Shown: positions 1-5,600, counted from the stretch's first letter. The stretch is 6,468 nucleotides of DNA from Chitinophagaceae bacterium (GCA_019747455.1 JAIEQT010000281.1:1-6468), one strand, 5' to 3'. The notes: generated by a model not told the origin, from the sequence alone. Numbers and translations are program-made.

Positions 1-1
1 A

Positions 2-805
2 TCGGAGCAAAGTCTTACAGCACCCATATTACCCAATCCGGATATTGAGATCCCTACGATCGAATCTGTAAAAGAAATGATGAAAGGTATTGACCCGATC
101 AGTACCCCCAATACGATCATTCCTGTTTTAAGGGAACGCCCAACAGAAATTTATAGAGAAGATTTTAAGGAAGAAGAACTCGAATCCCGAATCCCGAAGC
201 CCGGATCCCGAATCCCGAAACCCGAATCCCGTAACCCGGAACCCTTCATGCCCGTATTCAGTGCTTTGGAAGCTGCGAATATCCGGGAGGAAGAGGAATC
301 ACCTGCACCGGAACCCGAAACCGAATTACCATCGGCATTTCAAGAAAAAAGTGATGCTAAAATCGCCAGCATTTTATCTGAATCATTAGAAGCCTTTAAA
401 AAGCCTATAGCTGCCGAAGATAAGTTAGACATTACTGTAGAACCTGAAAAGCTTCATACCGTTGATTATTTTGCATCGCAGGGTATCCAGATAGATCTAT
501 CTAAGATTCCACAGGATAAATTAACGACCAAGCTCAGAAAATTTACCGATTGGTTGAAGGATATGAAGCAGTTAAACCCTAATCCGGTTGATTTAGGAAC
601 ATCTGTGGAGTCGGAACTGGCAGTAGCTGAGAATGCCATGGTTTCTAACCAATCAAAAGAAATTCTCACCGAAACAATGGCAGAAGTATTGGCCAAACAG
701 GGCCAAATTGATAAGGCCATTCAGCTTTATATCAAATTAAGTTTCTCAAATCCTGAAAAAACTGCTTACTTTGCCGCCAAAATTCAACAATTAAAAGGTA
801 TATAA
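2..805 (+). CDS. TPR-like protein upstream of secG, 5'-truncated by the window edge
   Basis: The frame is open from the first bases to TAA at 803-805, giving 267 visible residues. The ATG at 77 is only internal, because the frame continues upstream without a stop, so the true start lies outside. Three parts are visible. The first is an acidic, proline-rich, probably disordered region (about residues 1-130), holding a heptapeptide repeat at residues 61-81. The second is a more ordered middle containing the stretch LRKFTDWLKDMKQL. The third is a C-terminal helical pair (about 218-265) with TPR character: ETMAEVLAKQGQIDKAIQLY, then an SNPEKTAYFAAKI helix. No signal peptide or membrane segment appears in the visible part. 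It ends one base before secG, so the two are probably co-transcribed. From memory, many Bacteroidota carry a TPR-type hypothetical gene just before secG, which fits. Its function is unknown; TPR folds usually mediate protein contacts. Confidence 0.85.
   Translation, partial: SEQSLTAPILPNPDIEIPTIESVKEMMKGIDPISTPNTIIPVLRERPTEIYREDFKEEELESRIPKPGSRIPKPESRNPEPFMPVFSALEAANIREEEESPAPEPETELPSAFQEKSDAKIASILSESLEAFKKPIAAEDKLDITVEPEKLHTVDYFASQGIQIDLSKIPQDKLTTKLRKFTDWLKDMKQLNPNPVDLGTSVESELAVAENAMVSNQSKEILTETMAEVLAKQGQIDKAIQLYIKLSFSNPEKTAYFAAKIQQLKGI
181..244. repeat. Heptanucleotide tandem repeat, nine units of CGRANCC type
   Basis: Nine contiguous 7-nt units start at 181, 188, 195, 202, 209, 216, 223, 230 and 237: CGAATCC, CGAATCC, CGAAGCC, CGGATCC, CGAATCC, CGAAACC, CGAATCC, CGTAACC, CGGAACC, then a final C. 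A CCC tract occurs at every junction (186, 193, 200, 207, 214, 221, 228, 235 and 242), always with four bases between. The minus strand therefore carries nine GGG tracts with 4-nt loops. The array lies inside the TPR-like gene and encodes ESRIPKP, GSRIPKP, ESRNPEP. Nine units make 63 nt, so the frame is kept. It is visibly more GC-rich than its flanks. Confidence 0.95.
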
Positions 806-806
806 A

Positions 807-1154
807 ATGACTATTCTGTTTTTGGTGCTGATTGTTATTGCAGCGGTTGCGCTAGGTTTTATGGTTCTTGTTCAAAACCCTAAAGGCGGTGGCTTATCCG
901 GTAATGTAGGGGGTATTAATAACCAGTTCATGGGCGTTAAGCAAACAACCGATGTATTAGAAAAAGGAACCTGGATTTTTGCGGGAGCTATTGCGGTGCT
1001 TGCTTTATTTTCTTCTGTATTTTTAAAATCAGGTAAAGCAACAGCTGAAGATACTATTCTTCAAAAAGTAAATACAAATACCAGTGCCCCTGCGCCAACA
1101 CAACAGGCGCCTGCAGCCGGCACAACAACTACAGTTGATACTACAAAAAAGTAG
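807..1154 (+). CDS. secG: Preprotein translocase subunit SecG
   Basis: This is the small SecG subunit of the SecYEG inner-membrane channel, which assists SecA-driven protein export. The 115-aa product has the SecG layout: a first membrane helix (about 2-21), the conserved cytoplasmic loop VQNPKGGGLSG (22-32) followed by a glycine-rich stretch and FMGVKQTTDVLEKGTW (41-56), then a second helix (about 56-73). A low-complexity Thr/Ala/Pro/Gln tail (about 88-115) ends in lysines; such tails are common in Bacteroidota SecG and are probably disordered. The ATG at 807 lies one base after the TAA of the TPR-like gene, in an AT-rich context (TATAAAATG) with no Shine-Dalgarno. Translational coupling to the upstream gene is likely. 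The unit closes at the terminator that follows. The identification rests on the loop motif and the two-helix topology. Confidence 0.96.
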   Translation: MTILFLVLIVIAAVALGFMVLVQNPKGGGLSGNVGGINNQFMGVKQTTDVLEKGTWIFAGAIAVLALFSSVFLKSGKATAEDTILQKVNTNTSAPAPTQQAPAAGTTTTVDTTKK

Positions 1155-1170
1155 TTCATCTATAACATAT

Positions 1171-1207
1171 AGAACCCCTTCTGCTACGGCGGAGGGGTTT
1201 TTTATTT
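1171..1207 (+). terminator. Rho-independent terminator after secG
   Basis: The arms AACCCCTTC (1173-1181) and GGAGGGGTT (1191-1199) pair over 9 bp with one G-T wobble and a 9-nt loop. The right arm runs straight into a T-rich tract (TTTTTTATTT, 1198-1207). It begins 16 nt after the secG stop and before the next + gene, so it should end the secG transcript. Confidence 0.92.
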
Positions 1208-1210
1208 CAC

Positions 1211-1218
1211 TACATTTG
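1211..1218 (+). promoter_or_regulatory. Candidate Bacteroidota -7 box for mltG
   Basis: TACATTTG matches the Bacteroidota sigma-A -7 consensus TAnnTTTG at all six fixed positions. It lies right after the terminator and 16 nt before the mltG ATG, implying a leader of only about 10 nt. No convincing -33 TTG is present at the usual 19-21 nt upstream, where the terminator stem sits, so the call rests on the -7 box and its position. Confidence 0.5.
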
Positions 1219-1234
1219 ATAGTAATTTAAGGAT

Positions 1235-2290
1235 ATGAAAAAGAAAAAGCAAAAAACGAAATGGTGGATCCCGGTTTTAATTGTGATAGCACTGGTTGGC
1301 GGCACAGTGGCATGGCTTTTTGTGGGCTCTGCCACCTCTTTTTCTGAGAAATCGGTTTTCTTTACCATAAATGATAGTAACCGTAATAAATCTACTTTAC
1401 TAGCGAGTTTGGAAGAAGCGCATATTCTCCGCTTCCCCGGATTGATTGGTATTATTGGCGCGCCTATTAACCTGTGGGACAAAATAAAGAATGGCAAATA
1501 CGAAATAAAAAAAGGACAAAGTATTCTAGATATTGTACGCATGTTAAAAAATGGGAAGAGAGCCGAAGTAAAATTGGTGATCAATAAACTACGCACCAAG
1601 CAAGATTTTGCAGGCCTGCTCGCGAAAACATTTGACACCGATTCATCCGGCGTTTATCAATATCTATCCTCAAACGATTCTTTAGCATCCATAGGTACCG
1701 ATACAGCGCTACTCTTTACGAAAGTCATTCCGAATACATATCGTTTTTATGCAGATGCCAGCATGGAAACCATATTACAAAAACTGTCTACAGCAACTAC
1801 CGATTTTTGGGAAAGCAAGAATAGAAAAGAAAAAGCCGCCTCAAAAAATTTATCGCTGAATGATATCTATATTTTGGCTTCTATTGTAGAAGAAGAAACT
1901 AATTATGCATCTGATAAATCTAAAATTGCCAGTGTATATCTCAACCGTCTTGTGAAACAAATGCCACTGCAGGCTTGTCCAACTATAAAGTACGCGATGC
2001 AAGATTTTACCATTACCAGAATTTATGAAAAATATTTAGTAAACCCATCACCCTATAATACCTATAACCACAAAGGTTTACCACCAGGGCCTATTTGCAC
2101 ACCTTCGCCTGCTACTATCGATATAGTATTAGATGCCCCGGCAACCGACTATTTGTATTTTGTGGCTAAAAGTGATTTTAGTGGCTATCATCACTTTAGC
2201 AGTACTTATGAAGAGCATAATAAATTTGCCAAAGAATATCAGCAAAAGTTGGATGAATACATGCTCCGAAAAGCCCAACAGAAAAAATAA
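1235..2290 (+). CDS. mltG: Endolytic murein transglycosylase MltG (YceG-like)
   Basis: This is a membrane-anchored lytic transglycosylase that cleaves nascent glycan strands and is thought to set where they end. The 351-aa product starts with a lysine-rich cytoplasmic stretch (MKKKKQKTK) and one membrane anchor (about 10-30). A LysM-like subdomain follows (about 85-115, IKNGKYEIKKGQSILDIVRML), then the catalytic YceG domain. The domain shows ILASIVEEET (213-222), where Glu219 aligns with the catalytic glutamate of E. coli MltG (Glu218), then KIASVYLNRL (230-239), LQACPTIKYA (245-254), SPYNTYNHKGLPPGPI (272-287) and YLYFV (306-310), with a HHFSSTYEEHNK end. In E. coli the LQxDPT motif has Asp where this protein has Cys248. 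Length is normal for the family. The ATG at 1235 is preceded by AAGGA only 1 nt away, too close for a classical ribosome site. It probably forms an operon with the next gene. Confidence 0.96.
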   Translation: MKKKKQKTKWWIPVLIVIALVGGTVAWLFVGSATSFSEKSVFFTINDSNRNKSTLLASLEEAHILRFPGLIGIIGAPINLWDKIKNGKYEIKKGQSILDIVRMLKNGKRAEVKLVINKLRTKQDFAGLLAKTFDTDSSGVYQYLSSNDSLASIGTDTALLFTKVIPNTYRFYADASMETILQKLSTATTDFWESKNRKEKAASKNLSLNDIYILASIVEEETNYASDKSKIASVYLNRLVKQMPLQACPTIKYAMQDFTITRIYEKYLVNPSPYNTYNHKGLPPGPICTPSPATIDIVLDAPATDYLYFVAKSDFSGYHHFSSTYEEHNKFAKEYQQKLDEYMLRKAQQKK

Positions 2291-2295
2291 ATATT

Positions 2296-3234
2296 TTGAC
2301 CAAGCTCGAACGTATCATCATTACCTGGCCGCCCATTGCTTTTATTATACGTAAAAGCAAGGTAATTGTATTGCCCGGTTTTCAAGGTATTCCTTTATAT
2401 GATGTAGTATTATTTTTCTTTAAACAAATTAATACGATTGGTATCAATGAAAGAGCTGCTGCTATTGCTTTCAACTTAATTATGGCATTACCGGCTACCA
2501 TGCTTTTCTTATTTTCTATTCTACCCTATTTCCCAGATTTTTTGAAGCTCAGAGAAGAATTTCTTTCTCTTTTTAAAGATATTAGTCCTAGCTCTAACAC
2601 CTATCATTTTATTGAAAATTTATTAGATGATCTGATGCAAAGAAACGTAGGGGTATTTTCTTTTGGTTTTGTATTGATCATGTTCTACGCTTCTAATGCG
2701 ATGATGGCTTTGATCAGAACATTCGATAAATCGATTCAAGAAAATAAAAATTTCTTCTTACACCAACGGTGGCGGGCTTTACAAATGACCGGTATATTAG
2801 TATTACTCATTATTTCCACCACTTTAATTCTAATAGGACAAGAGCAGCTTGTATCATTGTTACGTAAGTTTTTTCACCTCAAAAAAAGAACGGTGGCACC
2901 ATGGGTTAATTTTTTACGATGGAGTGTGGTAGTAGCTCTTTTTTATTATGGTATTGCCCTCATTTATAGATACGCCCCTTCGGTAAAAAAAAGATGGAAA
3001 CTCACTTCCCCGGGCACATTACTCGCTACTACACTTACTATTGTAACCACTGAAATTTTCTCTTACTGGGTATCTAATTTTGCCTCCTATAATAGAGTTT
3101 ATGGATCTATAGGAACGGTATTGATACTTATGATACTGATCTATATCAATGCGTTAATTTTATTGATAGGATTTGAGTTGAATGTTAGTATTACCTATCT
3201 TGTAAGGAAAGCAGAAGCACGTAATAAAGGCTGA
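2296..3234 (+). CDS. YihY/BrkB (UPF0761)-family inner-membrane protein
   Basis: This is a 312-aa polytopic membrane protein of the YihY/BrkB family. The family was once annotated as ribonuclease BN, an assignment since withdrawn, and its role is not settled. A cytoplasmic N-terminus (about 1-52) is followed by NERAAAIAFN (51-60). Six predicted helices lie at about 55-78, 117-141, 164-184, 205-227, 236-260 and 272-299. The C-terminal signature is YGSIGTVLILMILIYINALI then LLIGFELN (269-296). The start is TTG at 2296: no in-frame ATG occurs before codon 64, deep in the first helix, and an in-frame TGA at 2254 blocks a long upstream extension. ATA (2287) and ATT (2293) are weaker alternatives. 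It begins 5 nt after the mltG stop, so the two are probably co-transcribed. It ends 5 nt from the convergent trmH. Confidence 0.92.
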   Translation: MTKLERIIITWPPIAFIIRKSKVIVLPGFQGIPLYDVVLFFFKQINTIGINERAAAIAFNLIMALPATMLFLFSILPYFPDFLKLREEFLSLFKDISPSSNTYHFIENLLDDLMQRNVGVFSFGFVLIMFYASNAMMALIRTFDKSIQENKNFFLHQRWRALQMTGILVLLIISTTLILIGQEQLVSLLRKFFHLKKRTVAPWVNFLRWSVVVALFYYGIALIYRYAPSVKKRWKLTSPGTLLATTLTIVTTEIFSYWVSNFASYNRVYGSIGTVLILMILIYINALILLIGFELNVSITYLVRKAEARNKG

Positions 3235-3250
3235 TTTCTTTATTTGTTTT
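3223..3250 (+). terminator. Weak hairpin spanning both convergent stop codons
   Basis: AATAAAG (3223-3229) is perfectly complementary to CTTTATT (3238-3244) across an 8-nt loop. Two further G-T wobbles (3222/3245, 3221/3246) could lengthen the stem, and a T-run follows (TGTTTTT). The fold contains the yihY-family TGA and the trmH stop. The stem is AT-rich and weak, so it may be a modest terminator for the + unit or chance. On the minus strand no T-run follows. Confidence 0.35.
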
Positions 3251-3830
3251 TATCGGGCGATAGCCACTCTTTTTGTAATGATTCCATGTTGGGATAGGTA
3301 AAACCTTTATCGTAATGACCGGCATTTTTTTTCTGCCGAAAAGCCTCATAAATGGTTATGGCACAGGCAACAGAAATATTAAGGCTCTGTATCATTCCTA
3401 ATTGGGGTATGATAAAATTGCCATCACAACAGGCACGCATTTCCTCGCTAACCCCTTCATGTTCATTCCCAAATACCAATGCCATTGATTGGGTAAAATC
3501 CATATCGTGTAACGGAATAGCATCAGCATTCAGATGCGTACAATATAGTTTATCATATTTCTCTTTTAAAGAAGCTACACATTCCGGTAAAGAATCATAT
3601 TGATGAATGGATAGCCATTTTTGTGCGCTACTGCTACTCTTGGCCCCAAATTTTTTATGTCGGGGTATCTTGGTATTCAATACATAAATATCCTGGATAC
3701 CAACCGCGTCACAGGTGCGCATTACAGCAGCAATATTATGGGGATCTTGCACATTTTCCATCACCACGGCTAGGTTACCTTGTCGAAATTGTAATACAGC
3801 TTGTATTCGTGATAATCTCTCGGGAGTCAT
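3240..3830 (-). CDS. trmH: TrmH-type tRNA (guanosine-18) 2'-O-methyltransferase, SPOUT family
   Basis: This cytoplasmic enzyme transfers a methyl group from S-adenosylmethionine to the 2'-OH of guanosine, probably G18 of tRNA. From the ATG at 3830 the product is 196 aa and begins MTPERLSRI, closely matching E. coli TrmH (MNPTRYARI). An in-frame TTG at 3842 would add four residues (MVAT) and is less likely. SPOUT motifs, numbered from the ATG: motif 1 PHNIAAVMRTCDA with Asn32 and Arg38 (the catalytic arginine of TrmH); motif 2 ALVFGNEHEGVS with Glu123; motif 3 IIPQLGMIQSLNISVACAI with Ser149 and Asn151, which form the trefoil knot and cofactor pocket. A short C-terminal extension carries NAGHY, also seen in E. 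coli TrmH (NAGMY), but the tail is shorter than in E. coli. Other SpoU enzymes target rRNA, but the motif 3 and N-terminal match favour TrmH. Confidence 0.92.
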   Translation of the reverse strand: MTPERLSRIQAVLQFRQGNLAVVMENVQDPHNIAAVMRTCDAVGIQDIYVLNTKIPRHKKFGAKSSSSAQKWLSIHQYDSLPECVASLKEKYDKLYCTHLNADAIPLHDMDFTQSMALVFGNEHEGVSEEMRACCDGNFIIPQLGMIQSLNISVACAITIYEAFRQKKNAGHYDKGFTYPNMESLQKEWLSPDKNK

Positions 3831-3868
3831 AGTAGCTACCAATAGCTTTGTATTTTATATAAACGAAA

Positions 3869-3892
3869 GCATATTTATGCAAATCTGCAGAT
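3869..3892. promoter_or_regulatory. Two adjacent palindromes in the trmH / 3939 divergent spacer
   Basis: GCATA-TT-TATGC (3869-3880) is a perfect dyad with a 2-nt centre. Two bases later ATCTGCAGAT (3883-3892) is a perfect 10-bp palindrome. They lie in the 108-nt spacer between the divergent starts at 3830 and 3939, 38 and 46 nt from the nearer gene edges. The geometry suits operator half-sites, but no regulator can be named. Closer to 3939 the spacer also holds TAATTTTA (3912-3919), one mismatch from TAnnTTTG, and two tandem CCGTAC copies (3926-3937) ending 1 nt before the ATG. Confidence 0.35.
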
Positions 3893-3938
3893 AAGTATTG
3901 AGATTTTAATATAATTTTACTGCAACCGTACCCGTACC

Positions 3939-4478
3939 ATGAACTCGAAATTTACCCGTTCTGAGCATTTGCTGTGGATGATTCCCATTATTTATGGAGT
4001 TGTTGTATATTTTACTTCTTACACAGATATTGTTATGTCTTTTTACGCTGGTGCGTATTTTTTAGTAACATTCCCCCAAATCATTGGTGGATTTCTGATT
4101 TCATTGGTAATACCTTTTATGTTACAATGGGAATTAAGAGATCATCAATTGAGGGATAAAATAATTTCTTGGTCACATATTTTATTATCAATCGGTATTG
4201 TTGTAGCCGTTCTCTTTATCGACAGTTTTACATTACCAATCAATATAAATTGGGTTTTTAACTCAGGTACTTTACCTGCAGTTCAAAAATGGATTTATTA
4301 TAATAATATGGCTGTTCTATTAATTAAATGTTTCCTATCCATTCAACTTATTTACTGTACTTATGGCGTAGTTAAATGGGTGGTTTATGTAAGAGCCCAG
4401 AAAGATGTGGAGCGTTTTAATGAAGATGATCTATACTTCGAACAGCCCGACAATATGGGTACTCAAATGATTGCCTGA
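3939..4478 (+). CDS. Hypothetical four-helix membrane protein
   Basis: I do not recognise this 179-aa protein. It has a short polar N-terminus and four predicted membrane segments at about 11-28, 38-62, 76-97 and 122-149. Charged loops separate them: QWELRDHQLRDK (63-74), whose mix of Arg/Lys and acidic residues sits between helices 2 and 3, and a polar connector at 99-118. The last helix is followed by an acidic, soluble tail (VRAQKDVERFNEDDLYFEQP, 151-170). No signal peptide cleavage site, cysteine pairs or catalytic motif are evident. The ATG at 3939 is the first in frame; a TAATTTTA box 20 nt upstream is a possible -7 element. Its TGA abuts the stop codon of the convergent transporter gene with no base between, and it appears to be a single-gene unit. 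Codon use and composition resemble the neighbours, so nothing suggests recent transfer. Confidence 0.85.
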   Translation: MNSKFTRSEHLLWMIPIIYGVVVYFTSYTDIVMSFYAGAYFLVTFPQIIGGFLISLVIPFMLQWELRDHQLRDKIISWSHILLSIGIVVAVLFIDSFTLPININWVFNSGTLPAVQKWIYYNNMAVLLIKCFLSIQLIYCTYGVVKWVVYVRAQKDVERFNEDDLYFEQPDNMGTQMIA

Positions 4479-5252
4479 TTATTGGCCCATAGCAGCTTTT
4501 TTCATTTCAATCGCTTTTTCTTTTCCTACATATTTCTCAATTTGTTTCTCTAACAAATAAATAAGGGGCGTTAGTATAATAGCCATCATAAATTTATAGA
4601 GATAGTTTACCAGGCAAATAGCTATCACCAATTTCAAACTCCAATTATTGCCAATTCTAAAAGCGATAAAAAGAACCACAAAACTATCTACCAGTTGAGA
4701 TACAACGGTAGAGCCTGTTGCTCTTAACCATACCCATTTCTCGCCCGTTACTTTTTTAATTCTATGAAAAACCGTAACGTCTACAATCTGGCTTACCAAA
4801 AAAGCTATCAAACTACCGGCAATAATCCACATGCCTTGTCCGAATATACCCCCAAATGCCATCTGCATATTCGGAATGCCTTCTGCTTGTCGGGAACCAA
4901 CCCAAAAATCAGCAGGAGGTATACGCAAAGCAGCATAAAACATAATGAATGCATAGGTGATCAGGATTACGGCCGTATAGCTAATTCTACGAACTGCTTT
5001 GGGACCAAAATATTCGTTAACGATATCTGTTATAATAAATTCTAAAGGCCATAACAGAACGCCACAAGTAAGGTTAAAGGATAGGCCGCTTTCGCCCAAA
5101 ATGGTGAAATTAACAGGTTGCCAGCCGAATACTTTTTCAAGTGAAAATATTTTACCCCCAATACATTCTGCAATTAAGGCATTGGCCACAAAAAAAGCGG
5201 TAATACCTAAAAAAAGTTTGGTAGGCTTGTCTTTTAAAATTTGATGGATCAT
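4479..5252 (-). CDS. yhhQ: VUT-family (YhhQ-type) queuosine precursor transporter
   Basis: This is an inner-membrane transporter of the VUT/UPF0054-like family represented by E. coli YhhQ, which imports the queuosine precursors preQ0 and preQ1 for tRNA wobble-base modification. The 257-aa product begins MIHQILKDKPTKLFLG and has about six membrane helices (near 13-32, 57-77, 90-110, 137-163, 184-203 and 207-233). Family motifs are visible: ANALIAECIGGKIF (23-36), TDIVNEYFGPKAVR (75-88), SQIVDVTVFHRIKK (154-167) and RATGSTVVSQLVDSF (177-191), the last two carrying the SQxxD pairs typical of the family. A Lys/Glu-rich amphipathic tail (235-257) follows. The ATG at 5252 overlaps the TGA of the upstream 92-aa gene (ATGA), so the two are translationally coupled. 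Substrate is inferred from family; some members may prefer other deazaguanines. Confidence 0.9.
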   Translation of the reverse strand: MIHQILKDKPTKLFLGITAFFVANALIAECIGGKIFSLEKVFGWQPVNFTILGESGLSFNLTCGVLLWPLEFIITDIVNEYFGPKAVRRISYTAVILITYAFIMFYAALRIPPADFWVGSRQAEGIPNMQMAFGGIFGQGMWIIAGSLIAFLVSQIVDVTVFHRIKKVTGEKWVWLRATGSTVVSQLVDSFVVLFIAFRIGNNWSLKLVIAICLVNYLYKFMMAIILTPLIYLLEKQIEKYVGKEKAIEMKKAAMGQ

Positions 5253-5527
5253 AACGTTGAAAAAAAATAAATGTATAGCTGTATTAATAAGATTAAAAAG
5301 TTACTAATTAATAGCCACGGCGACAAATGAAATTGTTTTTTTGATAGCCAACGTACTATTACAACGATGTGTAAAATAAAGTTCAAAAAAGGAGCTATGA
5401 TCCAGCCTAAAATAACCGTAATATTGGTAAGGTCCTGCTGTCCGATAAAATCGTGGGTACGCTGAACCAATATACATACCAGAAATAAAATATTACAAAT
5501 AAAGGCCGTTTTAGCGAGCAGCTTCAT
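5249..5527 (-). CDS. Small three-helix membrane protein coupled to the VUT transporter
   Basis: I do not recognise a named family for this protein. From the ATG at 5527 it is 92 aa (MKLLAKTAFICNILFLVCIL at the N-terminus) and almost wholly membrane-embedded, with helices at about 6-22, 35-58 and 69-88. A short polar loop with QRTHDFIGQQD lies between helices 1 and 2, and a basic WLSKKQFH turn between helices 2 and 3. The frame is open up to an earlier ATG at 5632, which would give 127 aa. That start is rejected because it would overlap the first 32 bp of the divergent YfhO-type gene, and because the 5527 start gives a normal positively charged N-terminus before helix 1. The stop overlaps the transporter start as ATGA, marking an operon. 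It could be an accessory or unrelated envelope protein. Confidence 0.75.
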   Translation of the reverse strand: MKLLAKTAFICNILFLVCILVQRTHDFIGQQDLTNITVILGWIIAPFLNFILHIVVIVRWLSKKQFHLSPWLLISNFLILLIQLYIYFFSTL

Positions 5528-5558
5528 AGGATGAAGATAGGCTAATAATCCTTCAATT

Positions 5559-5589
5559 TTGCTTACATTCGTTCCGTTGATTAACTTGA
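5559..5589 (+). promoter_or_regulatory. Tentative promoter for the YfhO-type gene
   Basis: A TTG at 5559-5561 (in TTTTG) sits 20 nt before TAACTTGA (5582-5589), giving Bacteroidota-like -33/-7 spacing inside the 73-nt divergent spacer. The -7 box matches only four of the six fixed TAnnTTTG positions, so this is a weak call. Confidence 0.25.
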
Positions 5590-5600
5590 AAAAAGACCAT

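Noticed and set aside
181..244. Heptamer array read as a CRISPR array
   Set aside because: Units are only 7 nt and directly abutting, with no spacers, and lie inside an open reading frame.
466..720. 84-aa minus-strand frame opposite the TPR-like gene
   Set aside because: It lies wholly antisense to a well-supported gene and has no recognisable domain.
77..805. ATG at 77 as the start of the first gene
   Set aside because: The same frame is open to the window edge with similar acidic, proline-rich sequence, so the gene is truncated and 77 is internal.
1210..1638. 142-aa minus-strand frame opposite mltG
   Set aside because: It is antisense to the clearly identified MltG, and its hydrophobic, phenylalanine-rich stretches come from the complement of lysine-rich codons.
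2133..2354. 73-aa plus-strand frame across the mltG/yihY junction
   Set aside because: It overlaps two confident genes in another frame and shows no family features.
3352..3832. Two plus-strand frames opposite trmH
   Set aside because: Both are antisense to a gene with all SPOUT motifs intact.
4764..5244. Two plus-strand frames opposite the VUT transporter
   Set aside because: Both are antisense shadows with no signal, domain or plausible start region.
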